Shown: positions 38,701 to 48,014, counted from the stretch's first letter. The stretch is 64,000 bases of DNA from Bradyrhizobium sp. AZCC 2262 (GCF_036924535.1 NZ_JAZHRT010000001.1:3596001-3660000); one strand, 5' to 3'. Made by a program: numbers and translations. Notes: generated by a model not told the origin, from the letters alone.

Positions 38701-39081
38701 CTATCTTCCGACCGTCACGCCCGCGGTTGAACGCAAGGCGTCCCTGATGCTCGTGGCCTTCATGTCATCGAGCACTTCCCGCGTCAGGACGGTGGTTTGC
38801 CCGGGAATGTTGAGGATCGGTTCGGCCGCCCGCGGCGGGGAAAGGCGATTGGCCTTGTAGGGCGCCGCCGGGTCGACATAGGAATCGCGGTCGGCGGCCT
38901 GCCTCCGGGCGGCGTTTTGCGTCGCATGCCGGGTTGCCCTGAGCGCGTCGGATCGAGAATAGCTGGCCGGCCCCTGAACGGACGCCGGCGTATGACGCGG
39001 CTCTCCGGCGGCGACGGCAGACGCGCCGTTGCAAAAGCAGACAGCGGCAACGGCGATCATTCGCAACAGTTGGGCGGGCAT
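38701..39081 (-). pseudogene. Truncated TonB-dependent receptor (plug fragment)
   Basis: 126 residues from the ATG at 39081 (GGGAGGTCGC upstream). A signal peptide (LLRMIAVAAVCFCNGASAVA) and a Pro-rich linker lead to ILNIPGQTTVLTREVLDDMK and DALRSTAGVTVGR, the start of a siderophore-receptor plug domain. It stops there; the remaining roughly 600 residues (the rest of the plug and the barrel) are absent. Only 15 bp separate it from the LanC-like gene. It is a remnant unless the stop was acquired recently. Confidence 0.65.
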
Positions 39082-39112
39082 GCGACCTCCCATCTCGGCT
39101 ATCCTGCGCGCT

Positions 39113-39373
39113 CTAGCAGCCGCGGCAGATGCTCTTGATCTTGCGGTCGAGCGCGGCGTTTTCCTTGCTCAAGGGATCGTTCGGATCGTTCAGATTCTTC
39201 TCGCTGGGCACGTCGCCGGCGCGCGGCTGGCGATGGCCGACCGGCGCCTGTATCACCCCGCCGCCGCCTCCGCTTCCGCCGGAGTTCTTCGGAACGGACG
39301 ACGACCCCTGCGCGAACGCGTCCGCCCCGCCGATCAGGACCACCAGTGCTATCGAGAGGATTGATGTTCGCAT
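39113..39373 (-). CDS. Exported hypothetical protein
   Basis: 86 residues with a signal peptide (MRTSILSIALVVLIGGADAF then AQ), a Gly/Ser linker and a Pro-containing helical end (LNDPNDPLSKENAALDRKIK, SICRGC). GGGAGAACC is before the ATG. Two C-terminal cysteines could pair. Function unknown. Confidence 0.65.
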   Translation of the reverse strand: MRTSILSIALVVLIGGADAFAQGSSSVPKNSGGSGGGGGVIQAPVGHRQPRAGDVPSEKNLNDPNDPLSKENAALDRKIKSICRGC

Positions 39374-39400
39374 GTTGGTTCTCCCGTTTCCCGTCTCTTG

Positions 39401-39606
39401 TTATCGCGCCGGCACGTCGATCGTTGCGCAATTGCGGCGTCCCTGGCCGGCGCAGTCCTGTGCCTTTCGTACATCGGCCATGGTGCCGAGCAACCAGATT
39501 CCGGCGGCTACCAGCCCACGAAGAAGCCGAGCAGCACGGCGTTTTCGACCGTGCGATTGCCTTCATCTTCCGGCGGCTCCCGTTTGCTCTCGCCGTCCTC
39601 CGTCAT
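39401..39606 (-). pseudogene. Frameshifted small membrane protein
   Basis: The first frame reads MTEDGESKREPPEDEGNRTV and ENAVLLGFFVGW, then a stop at 39508. The neighbouring frame continues LVAAGIWLLGTMADVRKAQD and CAGQGRRNCATIDVPAR. Joining them completes a transmembrane helix. Loss of one 4-base CTGG unit from an original GGCTGGCTGGTA explains the shift exactly. Either a decayed gene or a sequencing error. Confidence 0.6.
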
Positions 39607-39613
39607 CGCCCGA

Positions 39614-40705
39614 TCACGGCTCTGGCGGATAGAGATGAACGTCGCCGCAATAGTCGACGACACGATACCGCGTTTCCGAGGATAGAACACATTCCCTGGA
39701 ACTTGCATGCGACAAATAATTCGGGCCAATCGGCGCCTTTCCATGGCCGCCGGGAATATCGAGCACATAATCCGGCTGGCACAGGCCGGAGACGCGGCCC
39801 CGCAAACGGCGCATCAGTTCCTGACCCTCTGCGACCGTGGTGCGCAGATGCGCGGTTCCCGGCGCCAGATCGCCATGATGCAGATAGTACGGTTTGATTC
39901 GATTTTCGACAAAAGCCCGCATCAGCGCTTCCAGAACAGCGGCATCGTCATTGACGCCGCGGAGCAGCACGGTCTGGCTCACCAGCGGAATGCCGGCATC
40001 CGCCAGCCGCGCGCAGGCCAGGCGCGCCTCATCAGACAGTTCACGCGGATGATTGGCATGAACGGCGACCCAGGTCGTCGCGCCGTCAACGCGCAGCGCT
40101 TCGACCATGTCCTCATCGATGCGCGCCGGCGCCGCCACGGGCACGCGGGTGTGGATGCGGACGATCTTGACGTGATCGATGGCTGCGAGGTCCGCCATGA
40201 TCTCGGAAAGCCGCCGTGGCGACAGCATCAGCGGATCGCCGCCGGTCAGGATGACTTCCCAGATTTCGTTGTGGCCGCGGATATAGTCCAGCGCGTCGCG
40301 ATAGGCGGCTTCCGACAGCGCGGTCGCCTTGCCCGGCCCGACCATCTCGCGGCGAAAGCAGAACCGGCAATACACCGCGCAGACATGAACCAGCTTGAAC
40401 AGCACGCGATCGGGATAGCGGTGGACGATGCCGGGGACCGGCGAATGGGCGTCGTCGCCGATCGGATCGGCGTTTTCGCTTGATCCGCTCACCAGTTCCA
40501 GCGCGATCGGAATGAACTGCCGCGCGATCGGATCGTCGGGGCTTTCGGTGTCGATCAGGCCGGCGATATCAGGCGTCACGGCGATGGCATAGCGCGCGGC
40601 GACGCGTTCGAGGTCGGCGAGATCGGCAGCCTTCGCCAACCCGCGCTCCACGAGCTCGGCGGGCTGCCGCAGCGTGGCCGCCAGTTTCGGATCTATCCTG
40701 TTCAT
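39614..40705 (-). CDS. epmB: EF-P beta-lysylation protein EpmB (lysine 2,3-aminomutase-like)
   Basis: 363 residues from the ATG at 40705, chosen because CAGGAGAGAC precedes it and it overlaps the upstream epmA stop (ATGA). A radical-SAM enzyme: CAVYCRFCFRREMVGPGKAT (CxxxCxxC, about 110-117) binds the cluster, and GGDPLMLSPRRL contacts SAM. PLP-lysine and substrate regions of the KamA family follow (LLRGVNDDAAVLEALMRAFV, QPDYVLDIPGGHGKAPIGPN). It makes (R)-beta-lysine from lysine for EF-P. Paired with epmA and near efp. Confidence 0.93.
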   Translation of the reverse strand: MNRIDPKLAATLRQPAELVERGLAKAADLADLERVAARYAIAVTPDIAGLIDTESPDDPIARQFIPIALELVSGSSENADPIGDDAHSPVPGIVHRYPDRVLFKLVHVCAVYCRFCFRREMVGPGKATALSEAAYRDALDYIRGHNEIWEVILTGGDPLMLSPRRLSEIMADLAAIDHVKIVRIHTRVPVAAPARIDEDMVEALRVDGATTWVAVHANHPRELSDEARLACARLADAGIPLVSQTVLLRGVNDDAAVLEALMRAFVENRIKPYYLHHGDLAPGTAHLRTTVAEGQELMRRLRGRVSGLCQPDYVLDIPGGHGKAPIGPNYLSHASSRECVLSSETRYRVVDYCGDVHLYPPEP

Positions 40706-41778
40706 GTCTCTCCTGCCGGCGGCGTCCATACCACCTGATCGACCCGCAGCGCGCCGGCCGCCAGCATCACCAGCCGGTCGAAACCGAGCGCGACGCCGCT
40801 TGACGGCGGCATCGCGGCAACGGCTGCCAGAAAATCCTCATCCAGCGGATAGCGCTCGCCGTAGCGCCGCTCCTTCTCGTCCATATCGGCGGCGAAACGG
40901 CGGCGCTGTTCGGCAGCGTCAGTCAATTCGCCGAAGCCGTTGGCAAGCTCGACGCCGCAGGCATAGACCTCAAACCGTTCGGCGACCCGCGGATCGGCCG
41001 CCTTCGCCCGTGCAAGGGCCGCTTCCGGCGCCGGATATTCGAACAGAACCGTCAAACGCCCCTGCCCCAGATTCGGTTCGACATGCTCGACCAGCACCTT
41101 GCTGAAGATGTCCGACCAGGTGTCGTCATCGGTGATCCGCACCCGTCCATTTGCAGCCGCGGCGAGCGCCGCGCGATCACCCTCGCCATTCGTGACGGTG
41201 GCCAAGAGATCGATCCCGGCAAAGCGCTCGAAAGCCGCCGCCACCGTCAGCAATTCCGGTTCGGCAAACGGATCGGCCGTTCGGCCCCGGAACAAAAACC
41301 GGCCGATTCCGGTGGCCTGCGCCGCATGCGCGATCACGACGATGGTGTCAGCCATGACCGCATCGTAGCTCGCTTCCGCGCGATACCATTCCAGCATCGT
41401 GAATTCGGGCAGATGCAGATCGCCGCGCTCGCGGTCGCGGAACACACGCGCGAACTCGAATATTTTGGCTTCACCCGCGGCGAGCAGTTTTTTGGCGGCG
41501 AACTCCGGCGACGTCCGCAGATAGCGCGTCGCGCGGGTGCCGTCGCCGCTGGTCAGTTCGGTGCGCGGCGCATGCAGATGCGTCTCGTTGCCCGGCGAGA
41601 CCTGCAGGACGGCGGTCTCGACCTCGGCAAAACCCTGTTCGTCGAACCAGGCCCGCACCGCCTTCGTGATCGCATTTCGCGCCATCAGGAACGGCTTGCG
41701 GTCGGCGTGGCGCGCAGGCGACCACCATGGCGAGGGCTGGGCGGTCCCGACCATCAGCAACGGTCCTTGCTGAGCCAC
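40702..41778 (-). CDS. epmA: EF-P beta-lysine ligase EpmA (PoxA/GenX)
   Basis: 358 residues, a short class II lysyl-tRNA-synthetase-like ligase without the anticodon domain. Motif 2 is RTSPEFAAKKLLAAGEAKIF with FARVFRDRERGDLHLPEFTM; motif 3 is GVALGFDRLVMLAAG. Attaches (R)-beta-lysine to a conserved lysine of EF-P. The stop overlaps the epmB start. The first possible start is used; an internal ATG (MVGTAQPSPWWSPARHADRK) is equally plausible. The 233 bp upstream separate it from a divergent gene remnant. Confidence 0.93.
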   Translation of the reverse strand: MAQQGPLLMVGTAQPSPWWSPARHADRKPFLMARNAITKAVRAWFDEQGFAEVETAVLQVSPGNETHLHAPRTELTSGDGTRATRYLRTSPEFAAKKLLAAGEAKIFEFARVFRDRERGDLHLPEFTMLEWYRAEASYDAVMADTIVVIAHAAQATGIGRFLFRGRTADPFAEPELLTVAAAFERFAGIDLLATVTNGEGDRAALAAAANGRVRITDDDTWSDIFSKVLVEHVEPNLGQGRLTVLFEYPAPEAALARAKAADPRVAERFEVYACGVELANGFGELTDAAEQRRRFAADMDEKERRYGERYPLDEDFLAAVAAMPPSSGVALGFDRLVMLAAGALRVDQVVWTPPAGET

Positions 41779-42011
41779 GGAGCGCTCTCCGCAGAGCCTG
41801 AAAAGCCATTCAAGAAATCGGCAAATGCCATTGAAATTGTTCGACTTTCTCTGTGTGACCGCGCGCGGGCGGCAAAGTCTCGCGCCTAATCCATCCTGTC
41901 ATGACGAAACCAGCTCACCTTGTCCATTCCGCTCGATAGGCCGAGGCCGAGCGCTGAACCTTGTGCCCGGCTCCGCAGTCCAATGGCCAGAATTTGCAAC
42001 AGGATACGCGC

Positions 42012-42645
42012 ATGTCTGGCGGCTGGTTGGGAAGAACTGCAATCCTCTTGTTGATGGTACTGGTCACGGTGATGCCGGCCACCGCCGACAGCCCTGGCAG
42101 CGAATTGGAACGGCTGCCGGATGCGGACGACACGTTCACTTCACCCGACGGCCAGATACGTGTTGAACAATATTCGAAGAAGAAGGGCGAATACGATCTC
42201 GCGTACCAGTTCTGGACCTTCGACGAGAAGCATCAGCACGGCGCGCTGCTGAATCGCGCTGTTTCTGTACCGGCGGACCGGCGATCAATTTTCAACGGCG
42301 ACGCCGAAGCCCTTGGGCGACATGGCCTGGGACTATTTCTTCAGCCAGCCGGTGTCCAGGAAGATGCACCGGAAATCCAGGGATCGCGATTCGCTCAATC
42401 ACCTGCAGGTACATCTGGTCCAGGGGATGGACGATAATTACGCCGGGATGGGAAAGCATTGGCCTGACAGCCGCTATATCATGCTCACCCTTTCGTTCGA
42501 CTCACAGGGTGAGGACAAGCCGCTACCCTGGATCGAGGACTGGCGCTGTGTCTTCGATACGAAGACCGGGCAATTCTCGATTCCCTCCGATTTCGCCGGC
42601 CACAACGCCAAAGCAGTCGAGTTCCCCGACCGGCGCGGCCGATAA
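42012..42645 (+). pseudogene. Frameshifted secreted protein gene
   Basis: Frame 1 from the ATG at 42012 encodes a signal peptide (TAILLLMVLVTVMPATADSP) and YDLAYQFWTFDEKHQHGALL up to about 42260. Protein-like sequence then continues in another frame (LFLYRRTGDQFSTATPKPLG, MAWDYFFSQPVSRKM) to 42645, ending IPSDFAGHNAKAVEFPDRRG. The switch falls between two GCGCTG copies (about 42241 and 42257), suggesting a deletion between short repeats. No domain is recognised. Confidence 0.7.
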
Positions 42646-42812
42646 GTCCAACAAAATAGGGCCGTTACGGCCTGAGGCATTCCCCTGGGAATGGCGGCAA
42701 AACGCTGGCATCGACGGGCAAAATCAGTATGTTGCAGCCCGAAACCGCCGGATCGGCCCCACGGACGCCCATGTCCGGATTGGCCGATGGCCAGAAATTC
42801 AGGAAAACAGCT

Positions 42813-43379
42813 TTGAAAGTCATCGCCAGTTCTATTCGCAAGGGCAACATCATCGAGCAGGACGGCAAGCTCTACGTCGTCCTGACCGCCGAAAACATCC
42901 ATCCCGGCAAGGGAACCCCGGTCAGCCAGATCGAAATGCGCCGGATCGGCGATGGCGTAAAGATTTCGGAACGCTACAAGACCACCGACCAGGTCGAGAA
43001 GGCCACCGTCGAGGATCACAATTTCAATTACCTGTACGAAGATGCCGACGGCTTCCACTTCATGAACGCCGAGACCTACGACCAGGTCCAGGTCTCCAAG
43101 GAAATCGTCGGTTCGTCCGCGCCCTATCTGCAGGAGAACATGACCGTGAAGCTCTCGCTTCACGACATGAACCCGGTCGCGATCCAGCTCCCGCAGCGCG
43201 CGACGCTGGAAGTCGTGGATACCGAGCCGGTCACCAAGGGTCAGACCGCGTCTTCCTCCTATAAACCTGCTATCCTCTCCAACGGCGTTCGCACCGCGGT
43301 GCCGCCGCACATCGGAACGGGAACGCGGATCGTGGTCATGACCGAGGACGGCTCTTACGTCGAGCGCGCGAAGGATTAA
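42813..43379 (+). CDS. efp: Elongation factor P
   Basis: 188 residues from a TTG at 42813, with AGGAAA eight bases upstream; this gives the canonical [12 protein letters not shown] start and family length. Three beta-barrel domains are visible: KOW-like N-domain with [18 protein letters not shown] (Lys33 at the tip is the modification site), then OB domains ([20 protein letters not shown]; GDTxT-like [20 protein letters not shown]). EF-P rescues ribosomes stalled on polyproline. The Lys tip and the nearby epmA/epmB predict beta-lysylation. Confidence 0.95.
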   Translation: MKVIASSIRKGNIIEQDGKLYVVLTAENIHPGKGTPVSQIEMRRIGDGVKISERYKTTDQVEKATVEDHNFNYLYEDADGFHFMNAETYDQVQVSKEIVGSSAPYLQENMTVKLSLHDMNPVAIQLPQRATLEVVDTEPVTKGQTASSSYKPAILSNGVRTAVPPHIGTGTRIVVMTEDGSYVERAKD

Positions 43380-43391
43380 GACCGCGCAGCA

Positions 43392-43496
43392 TAGTGTTTT
43401 GAAAAGAAGTGCGTACTGGTTCGCGTAAAAGAAAACGCGTCAAAACAAGAATTTTAAAGCGTCGGTTCTGATTCGATCAGAACCGATAATTCTCTG
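43392..43496. repeat. Intergenic repeat (type A), copy 2
   Basis: Related over its length to 33609-33713, sharing TTCGCG-AAGAAAACGCGTCAAAAC. It ends with CGGTTCTGAT-tcg-ATCAGAACCG, a perfect 10-bp palindrome. It follows the efp stop and may terminate transcription. Confidence 0.8.
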
Positions 43497-43525
43497 GAAT
43501 TCGGGCACGCCGGGGGGCGATTGCA

Positions 43526-45115
43526 TTGAATACGATGGCTGTCCCCTTGCTCAGGCGTTGGCTGGCAGTCCTTTGTTTGCTCCCGGCCGGGCTCGCCGGC
43601 GCTGCCGCCGAAGAGTTCCGGACGCCGTCGATCACGGCCGTCCGCGTCGAATGGCGGGCGGTTCTCGATCAGCTCCGCACCGAGATCGCCACCCAGCCGA
43701 CGATCGCTTCCCGATTCACGTTCGCCGGTCAGCGGCGCGTGCCGGCATGGGATCCGCGCTCGACGCCCGCGCTGGTGCAATTGAACGCGATCAACGCAAG
43801 CATCTTCGCCGGGATCGGACGCAGTCCGGTGCCGGTGCTGTTGCCGTTCGATACCGCGGGCTATCTCGAAGACCAGGCCGACGGCACGCCGCTGCCGCTA
43901 TCGAACTACCAGGCAGACTTCCGCCCCGCGGACCTGTTTCACGCCGGTCCGGCCGGCTACGACGCGGTGTTTTCGCTGCAGCCCGGCGCGGGCGGCGGTC
44001 TGCCGTCACGGACCTTCGCCAGGCCGGTCGAAGTGCAGATCACGGGCTCGATCCTCATCTACGACCTCGCCGATTCGCTTGGCGGCAGGGGCGAGCCGGT
44101 CAAGGCGCTGGCGGCGCAGTTCCCGGACGTGCGCCGCTTCATCCGTGAAGGTTATGTGCGCTACGCCTTCACGCGCTTCGGGGTGCCCTATGTGGTGTCG
44201 ATCCAGTGTCTGGACTCGGCGCCGCGGGCGCGGCGGCTGGCATGTCGCGAGGCCTATCCTATTGCCGAGCGCTTTCTGAAAGCCTTGCGCATCGCTGGCG
44301 GACAGCCGGCGCAGCCGCGCCACGACATCTCAACCGAGATCGTCGAACGGCCGACGGCGGTTTCGCCCGACTTCAGCTATTACCCGGGCGGCGACATCAT
44401 CGCCCGCAGCAGCGTGCGGCGGCGCGGCGGTCGCGCCGATTTCGCGGCCTATTCGCAAATCCGTTTTCCGCTGGAGAAAACGCCGGCCGCCATCCGCTCG
44501 CAATCCTTCGGCAGGAAAAATTCCCAGGTGGGCCGCGGCATCTATCCGTGGCGCGACAATTTTTGCGAAGCCCGCAGCTTCCAGGTCGGGCAATGCGCCG
44601 CCGGCTTCGGGCACCAGGGCCAGGACATCCGCCCCGCGCCCTGCCCGCCGAACAGCAACAGCGAAAGCAGTTGCCATCCGAGAAAGCAGGCCGTCGTCGC
44701 CGTCCGCGACGGTGTCGTCATCCGTTCGCTGAAGCAGCAGGCCGCAACGCTGCAGATCAATACAAGCAACGAGCACATCCGCTTTCGCTACATGCACATG
44801 AACCCGTCAGCCCTGGATGCGGACGGCATTCTCAACGGGCGCCGGGTCGCCGAGGGCGAAAAGATTGGCGTGGTCTCCAACTATCTCGATTTCCCGAACG
44901 GCACCTCGTACCACCTGCACTTCGACGTGCAGGTGTTCACGCGCGACGGCTGGATCTGGGTCAACCCCTACACCACCCTGATCGCATCCTATGAACGCCT
45001 GATCCGCAGCCGCGGCCGCGAGATCGGCACCGATCCTCCGGCAGCAGCCGCCGTGGCCCACGCGTTGCCGGAGGATGTGGTTCGTCGCAGCCCGCGAGAA
45101 GGCCGCGAGAACTAG
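43526..45115 (+). CDS. M23-family (LytM) peptidase
   Basis: 529 residues with a signal peptide (WLAVLCLLPAGLAGAAAEEF), starting at a TTG; an ATG nine bases on is also possible. A long N-terminal domain of unknown fold precedes the LytM domain, with GHQGQDIRP (about 366, the first His and Asp zinc ligands), YMHMNP and YHLHFDVQVF (about 464-473, HxH). An insertion with cysteines (CPPNSNSESSCHPRK) splits the domain. Probably a periplasmic peptidoglycan endopeptidase. Confidence 0.87.
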   Translation: MNTMAVPLLRRWLAVLCLLPAGLAGAAAEEFRTPSITAVRVEWRAVLDQLRTEIATQPTIASRFTFAGQRRVPAWDPRSTPALVQLNAINASIFAGIGRSPVPVLLPFDTAGYLEDQADGTPLPLSNYQADFRPADLFHAGPAGYDAVFSLQPGAGGGLPSRTFARPVEVQITGSILIYDLADSLGGRGEPVKALAAQFPDVRRFIREGYVRYAFTRFGVPYVVSIQCLDSAPRARRLACREAYPIAERFLKALRIAGGQPAQPRHDISTEIVERPTAVSPDFSYYPGGDIIARSSVRRRGGRADFAAYSQIRFPLEKTPAAIRSQSFGRKNSQVGRGIYPWRDNFCEARSFQVGQCAAGFGHQGQDIRPAPCPPNSNSESSCHPRKQAVVAVRDGVVIRSLKQQAATLQINTSNEHIRFRYMHMNPSALDADGILNGRRVAEGEKIGVVSNYLDFPNGTSYHLHFDVQVFTRDGWIWVNPYTTLIASYERLIRSRGREIGTDPPAAAAVAHALPEDVVRRSPREGREN

Positions 45116-45191
45116 GCCCCGCACCTATAAATGCGAAGCGGCCACCAGACGTCCGCCTTTGGCAGGCAATCCAGGCCCACGACGGGATTGT

Positions 45192-45938
45192 TCAAGGACT
45201 CGCGATGAGCAATGGCTGCACGTTTGCGCCGCCCGCCATCAGGGGATTCGACGGCTCGAAGCGCTGTCGCAGTTCTCGCTTCCGGACGAGCGCGCGCGCA
45301 ACAACATAGGCTTCCTTCAGGCTTCTGGCTCGCCGGAGCGCCACGTTGAAAAAGGCATCACCGAAATAGGTCCACTTGGCCTTGTCCTGGCAGCCGAACG
45401 ATGGATGGTTGGCATCGGCCGCGGTGATAACCAGGACATCGGGGTTGGCGAGACGAGGGATAAAGACTCCGGAATAGCAGGCCGAGATGACCACCACCTT
45501 GTGTCGCACGCTCGTCCGCGCCAACATATCGGCGAGATTGGACGGCGTGAGCGTTTGCTCGAGCCGCCCCGCTTTGACTGCAAGACCGTCGGGGGAGCCA
45601 TGCGAGGTCAGTATCAGGAACAGAACGTCGTTCTCGGCGTCCATCCCATTGGCTGCCACTTGCAACGACATGGCCAGGGCCTCGATCGTTGCGCCTCCGC
45701 CTTTCTTCGAATTGTATTGCACGTTGACTGGGCCACTCCCGAAACGGCCCGCCACGACCTGTGCTGCGCCGGTCGCCTCGCGTCTAAACACGCCTTGATC
45801 GCCGAAAAGGCCAAAGGACACCACGCTCACCCTGGGAGCGTCCTCAACCGCGTGCGTCGGCGAAACCGACGGCACGACCGTCAAAACAAGCGCGATGAGC
45901 GCTGCGCCGAGCCGGCTGATCCAGGAGTTGGACGTCAT
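45192..45938 (-). CDS. C13-family (legumain-like) peptidase
   Basis: 248 residues from the ATG at 45938. Signal peptide LGAALIALVLTVVPSVSPTH. Caspase-fold catalytic residues: His in LILTSHGSPDGLAVKAG and Cys in KVVVISACYSGVFIPRLANP (about residue 155), as in bacterial C13/caspase-like enzymes. It is exported and stands alone, convergent with the M23 gene. The substrate is unknown; bacterial members are rarely studied. Confidence 0.82.
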   Translation of the reverse strand: MTSNSWISRLGAALIALVLTVVPSVSPTHAVEDAPRVSVVSFGLFGDQGVFRREATGAAQVVAGRFGSGPVNVQYNSKKGGGATIEALAMSLQVAANGMDAENDVLFLILTSHGSPDGLAVKAGRLEQTLTPSNLADMLARTSVRHKVVVISACYSGVFIPRLANPDVLVITAADANHPSFGCQDKAKWTYFGDAFFNVALRRARSLKEAYVVARALVRKRELRQRFEPSNPLMAGGANVQPLLIASP

Positions 45939-46076
45939 TGCGAACCTTGTCTCGTTATGGCTACTATAGCATAGCAGCCCAACCCGCGACACGCGCTGGT
46001 GGCCAACGATCTGGCCTTCATCAAACTTGCACCAATCAGCATCCTGTTCGGCGTTAGCGAGTGGACGTCGTGACTT

Positions 46077-46556
46077 CTAAGATGCTGCCGCGTCCACGGC
46101 CTGCTTCCGAGCCGGTGGTGTCCAACGAAAGGCGGCGCCGAACCTGTTCCAGACATTGATCGAGGCGATTGCCGAGGTGAGATATGCCAGCTCCTTCTCC
46201 GAAAACTCGGCGCTCGCTTGCGTATAAACTTCATCGCTGACACCGTCGCTGAGCAAGGTCAGCGCTTCCGTCCAGGCCAGTGCCGCACGTTCACGCTGCG
46301 AGAACTGCGGCGCCTCGCGCCAGACCACTACCAGATTGAGTTTATCGGCGGGCACACCGAGCTTCTCGCCCTCCAGGATGTGATACTGCACGCAGAATGC
46401 GCAGCCATTGATCTGCGAGGCGCGCAGCTTGATCAGTTCGAGCAGTTGCTTGTCCATCCCCGCCTTGGCCGCGACCTGACCGAGCGCCAGCACGGCACTG
46501 TAGGCGTCCGGTGTCAGCGACATGAAATCCTTGTACTCGCTGCGGGCGTGCGTCAT
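46077..46556 (-). CDS. AhpD-like carboxymuconolactone-decarboxylase-family protein
   Basis: 159 residues from the ATG at 46556 (CCAGGAAAAA upstream). The AhpD/CMD core is ELIKLRASQINGCAFCVQYH with the redox pair CAFC and the trailing His. Such all-helical proteins reduce alkyl peroxides or supply electrons to peroxiredoxins. The open frame upstream is antisense to the transglycosylase and is not coding. Confidence 0.9.
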   Translation of the reverse strand: MTHARSEYKDFMSLTPDAYSAVLALGQVAAKAGMDKQLLELIKLRASQINGCAFCVQYHILEGEKLGVPADKLNLVVVWREAPQFSQRERAALAWTEALTLLSDGVSDEVYTQASAEFSEKELAYLTSAIASINVWNRFGAAFRWTPPARKQAVDAAAS

Positions 46557-46716
46557 TTTTCCTGGCCTTTTGTTGTCGGTCCTCCCGTGCATTATAGGAG
46601 GCCCCTGCACCCCGTCCATGGCCGGGCGCGGCAAGTGAAATCGCGGCAAGATTGTCAGCAAAATTGCGGTTCCCGCGGCGTCATGGCTTTTGGCGGAGGC
46701 CCGCCGCACCGCTAGA

Positions 46717-47958
46717 ATGTCGGGCATGAAACAGCCTGATTCCCGGATAGCCCCGACCCGCCGCGCCCTGCTGCAGGCCAGCATCGGCGCAGGCGCCCTG
46801 CTTGTCACGCCACTTGCCGTGTTTGCGGCGCCGCCGCCCGGCTTCGACCAGTGGCGCGACAATTTTCGCGCGCGCGCCCTTGCCAAAGGCATCTCGGATG
46901 CGACCTGGACGCGGGTGATGGGCCGCATCGAACCCGACATGAGCGTGTTCCGGCAGATGCAGAAACAGCCGGAATTCAACGAGCAGATCTGGCAATACAT
47001 CAACCGCCGCGTCTCGGACTGGCGCATCATCAACGGCCGCGAAGCGCTGAAGAAGCACGAGGCGCTGTTCGCCCGGATCGAACAGGATTTTGGCGTCGAG
47101 CGCGGCACGCTGCTGGCGCTGTGGGGCGTCGAGTCAGCCTACGGCGATCCGCTGGTGCAGCAGAACCATATGCGCCCGGTTTTCCCGGCGCTCGCAGCGC
47201 TTGCCTGGAACGAGCCGCGCCGCCGCGTCTATTGGGAAACCGAGCTGATCAACGCGTTGAAGATCGTCGACCGTGGCTGGAGCACACCGGAGGAAATGCG
47301 GGGATCCTGGGCCGGCGCGATGGGTCATACACAATGGATGCCGGAAGTCTGGCTCAATGTCGGCATGGACTACGACAAGGACGGCCGCGTCTCGCCGTTC
47401 GGCAAGCCCGACGATGCGCTTGGCTCCAGCGCGCGCTATCTGCTCAACCGCGGCAAGTATCACCGCGGCGAGCATTGGGGCTATGAGGTCAACGGCTCAG
47501 GGTCTTCGAGCGGCAGCCGGACGTACGCGGCTTGGGCCAGCGCGGGCGTGACGCGCGCCGACGGCAAACCGTTCCCGCAACCGAACGCGTCAGCGCAGAT
47601 GTGGGTGCCGGTTGCGGGTGGCCCGGCGTTCCTGCTGGGTCCGAATTTTTATTCGGTGAAGAGCTACAACCCATCGATGAACTACGCGCTGGCGATCTGC
47701 CATCTCGGCGACCGCATTCTGGGCGCGCCACCCTTCATTCACCCCTTCCCCGGATCCGAGCGCGCGCTGACACTCGCCGAAGTCCAGGAAGTACAGACGC
47801 GGCTGACCAAAGCCGGCTTCGATACCGGCGGCACCGACGGCCGCGTCGGCAACGACACCATGAAGGCGGTGAAGGATTATCAGACCAAGATGGGGCTATT
47901 GCCCGCCGACGGTTACGGCGGGCTAAAGGTGCTGGCGCGGTTGAGGCAAGGCGGTTAG
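46717..47958 (+). CDS. Lytic murein transglycosylase (MltB/SLT_2-like) with peptidoglycan-binding domain
   Basis: 413 residues starting at the ATG at 46717 (a second ATG follows nine bases later). A Tat-like signal (TRRALLQASIGAGALLVTPL) leads to the SLT_2 domain with the catalytic Glu in LLALWGVESAYGDPLVQQNH (E about residue 142), followed by MGHTQWMPEVWLNVGMDYDK. A C-terminal PG_binding_1 domain (VQTRLTKAGFDTGGTDGRVG, DYQTKMGL) anchors it to peptidoglycan. It cleaves glycan strands in the periplasm. Confidence 0.93.
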   Translation: MSGMKQPDSRIAPTRRALLQASIGAGALLVTPLAVFAAPPPGFDQWRDNFRARALAKGISDATWTRVMGRIEPDMSVFRQMQKQPEFNEQIWQYINRRVSDWRIINGREALKKHEALFARIEQDFGVERGTLLALWGVESAYGDPLVQQNHMRPVFPALAALAWNEPRRRVYWETELINALKIVDRGWSTPEEMRGSWAGAMGHTQWMPEVWLNVGMDYDKDGRVSPFGKPDDALGSSARYLLNRGKYHRGEHWGYEVNGSGSSSGSRTYAAWASAGVTRADGKPFPQPNASAQMWVPVAGGPAFLLGPNFYSVKSYNPSMNYALAICHLGDRILGAPPFIHPFPGSERALTLAEVQEVQTRLTKAGFDTGGTDGRVGNDTMKAVKDYQTKMGLLPADGYGGLKVLARLRQGG

Positions 47959-47983
47959 GCCGTGTGCTGATCTGCAATAGGGT

Positions 47984-48014
47984 GAGAGAGGCTGCCATGT
48001 AGGCAGCCTCTCTC
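47984..48014. terminator. Perfect 13-bp hairpin after transglycosylase
   Basis: GAGAGAGGCTGCC-atgta-GGCAGCCTCTCTC, 25 bp after the stop. No T-run follows, so termination may be weak or bidirectional for the converging small gene. Confidence 0.65.
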
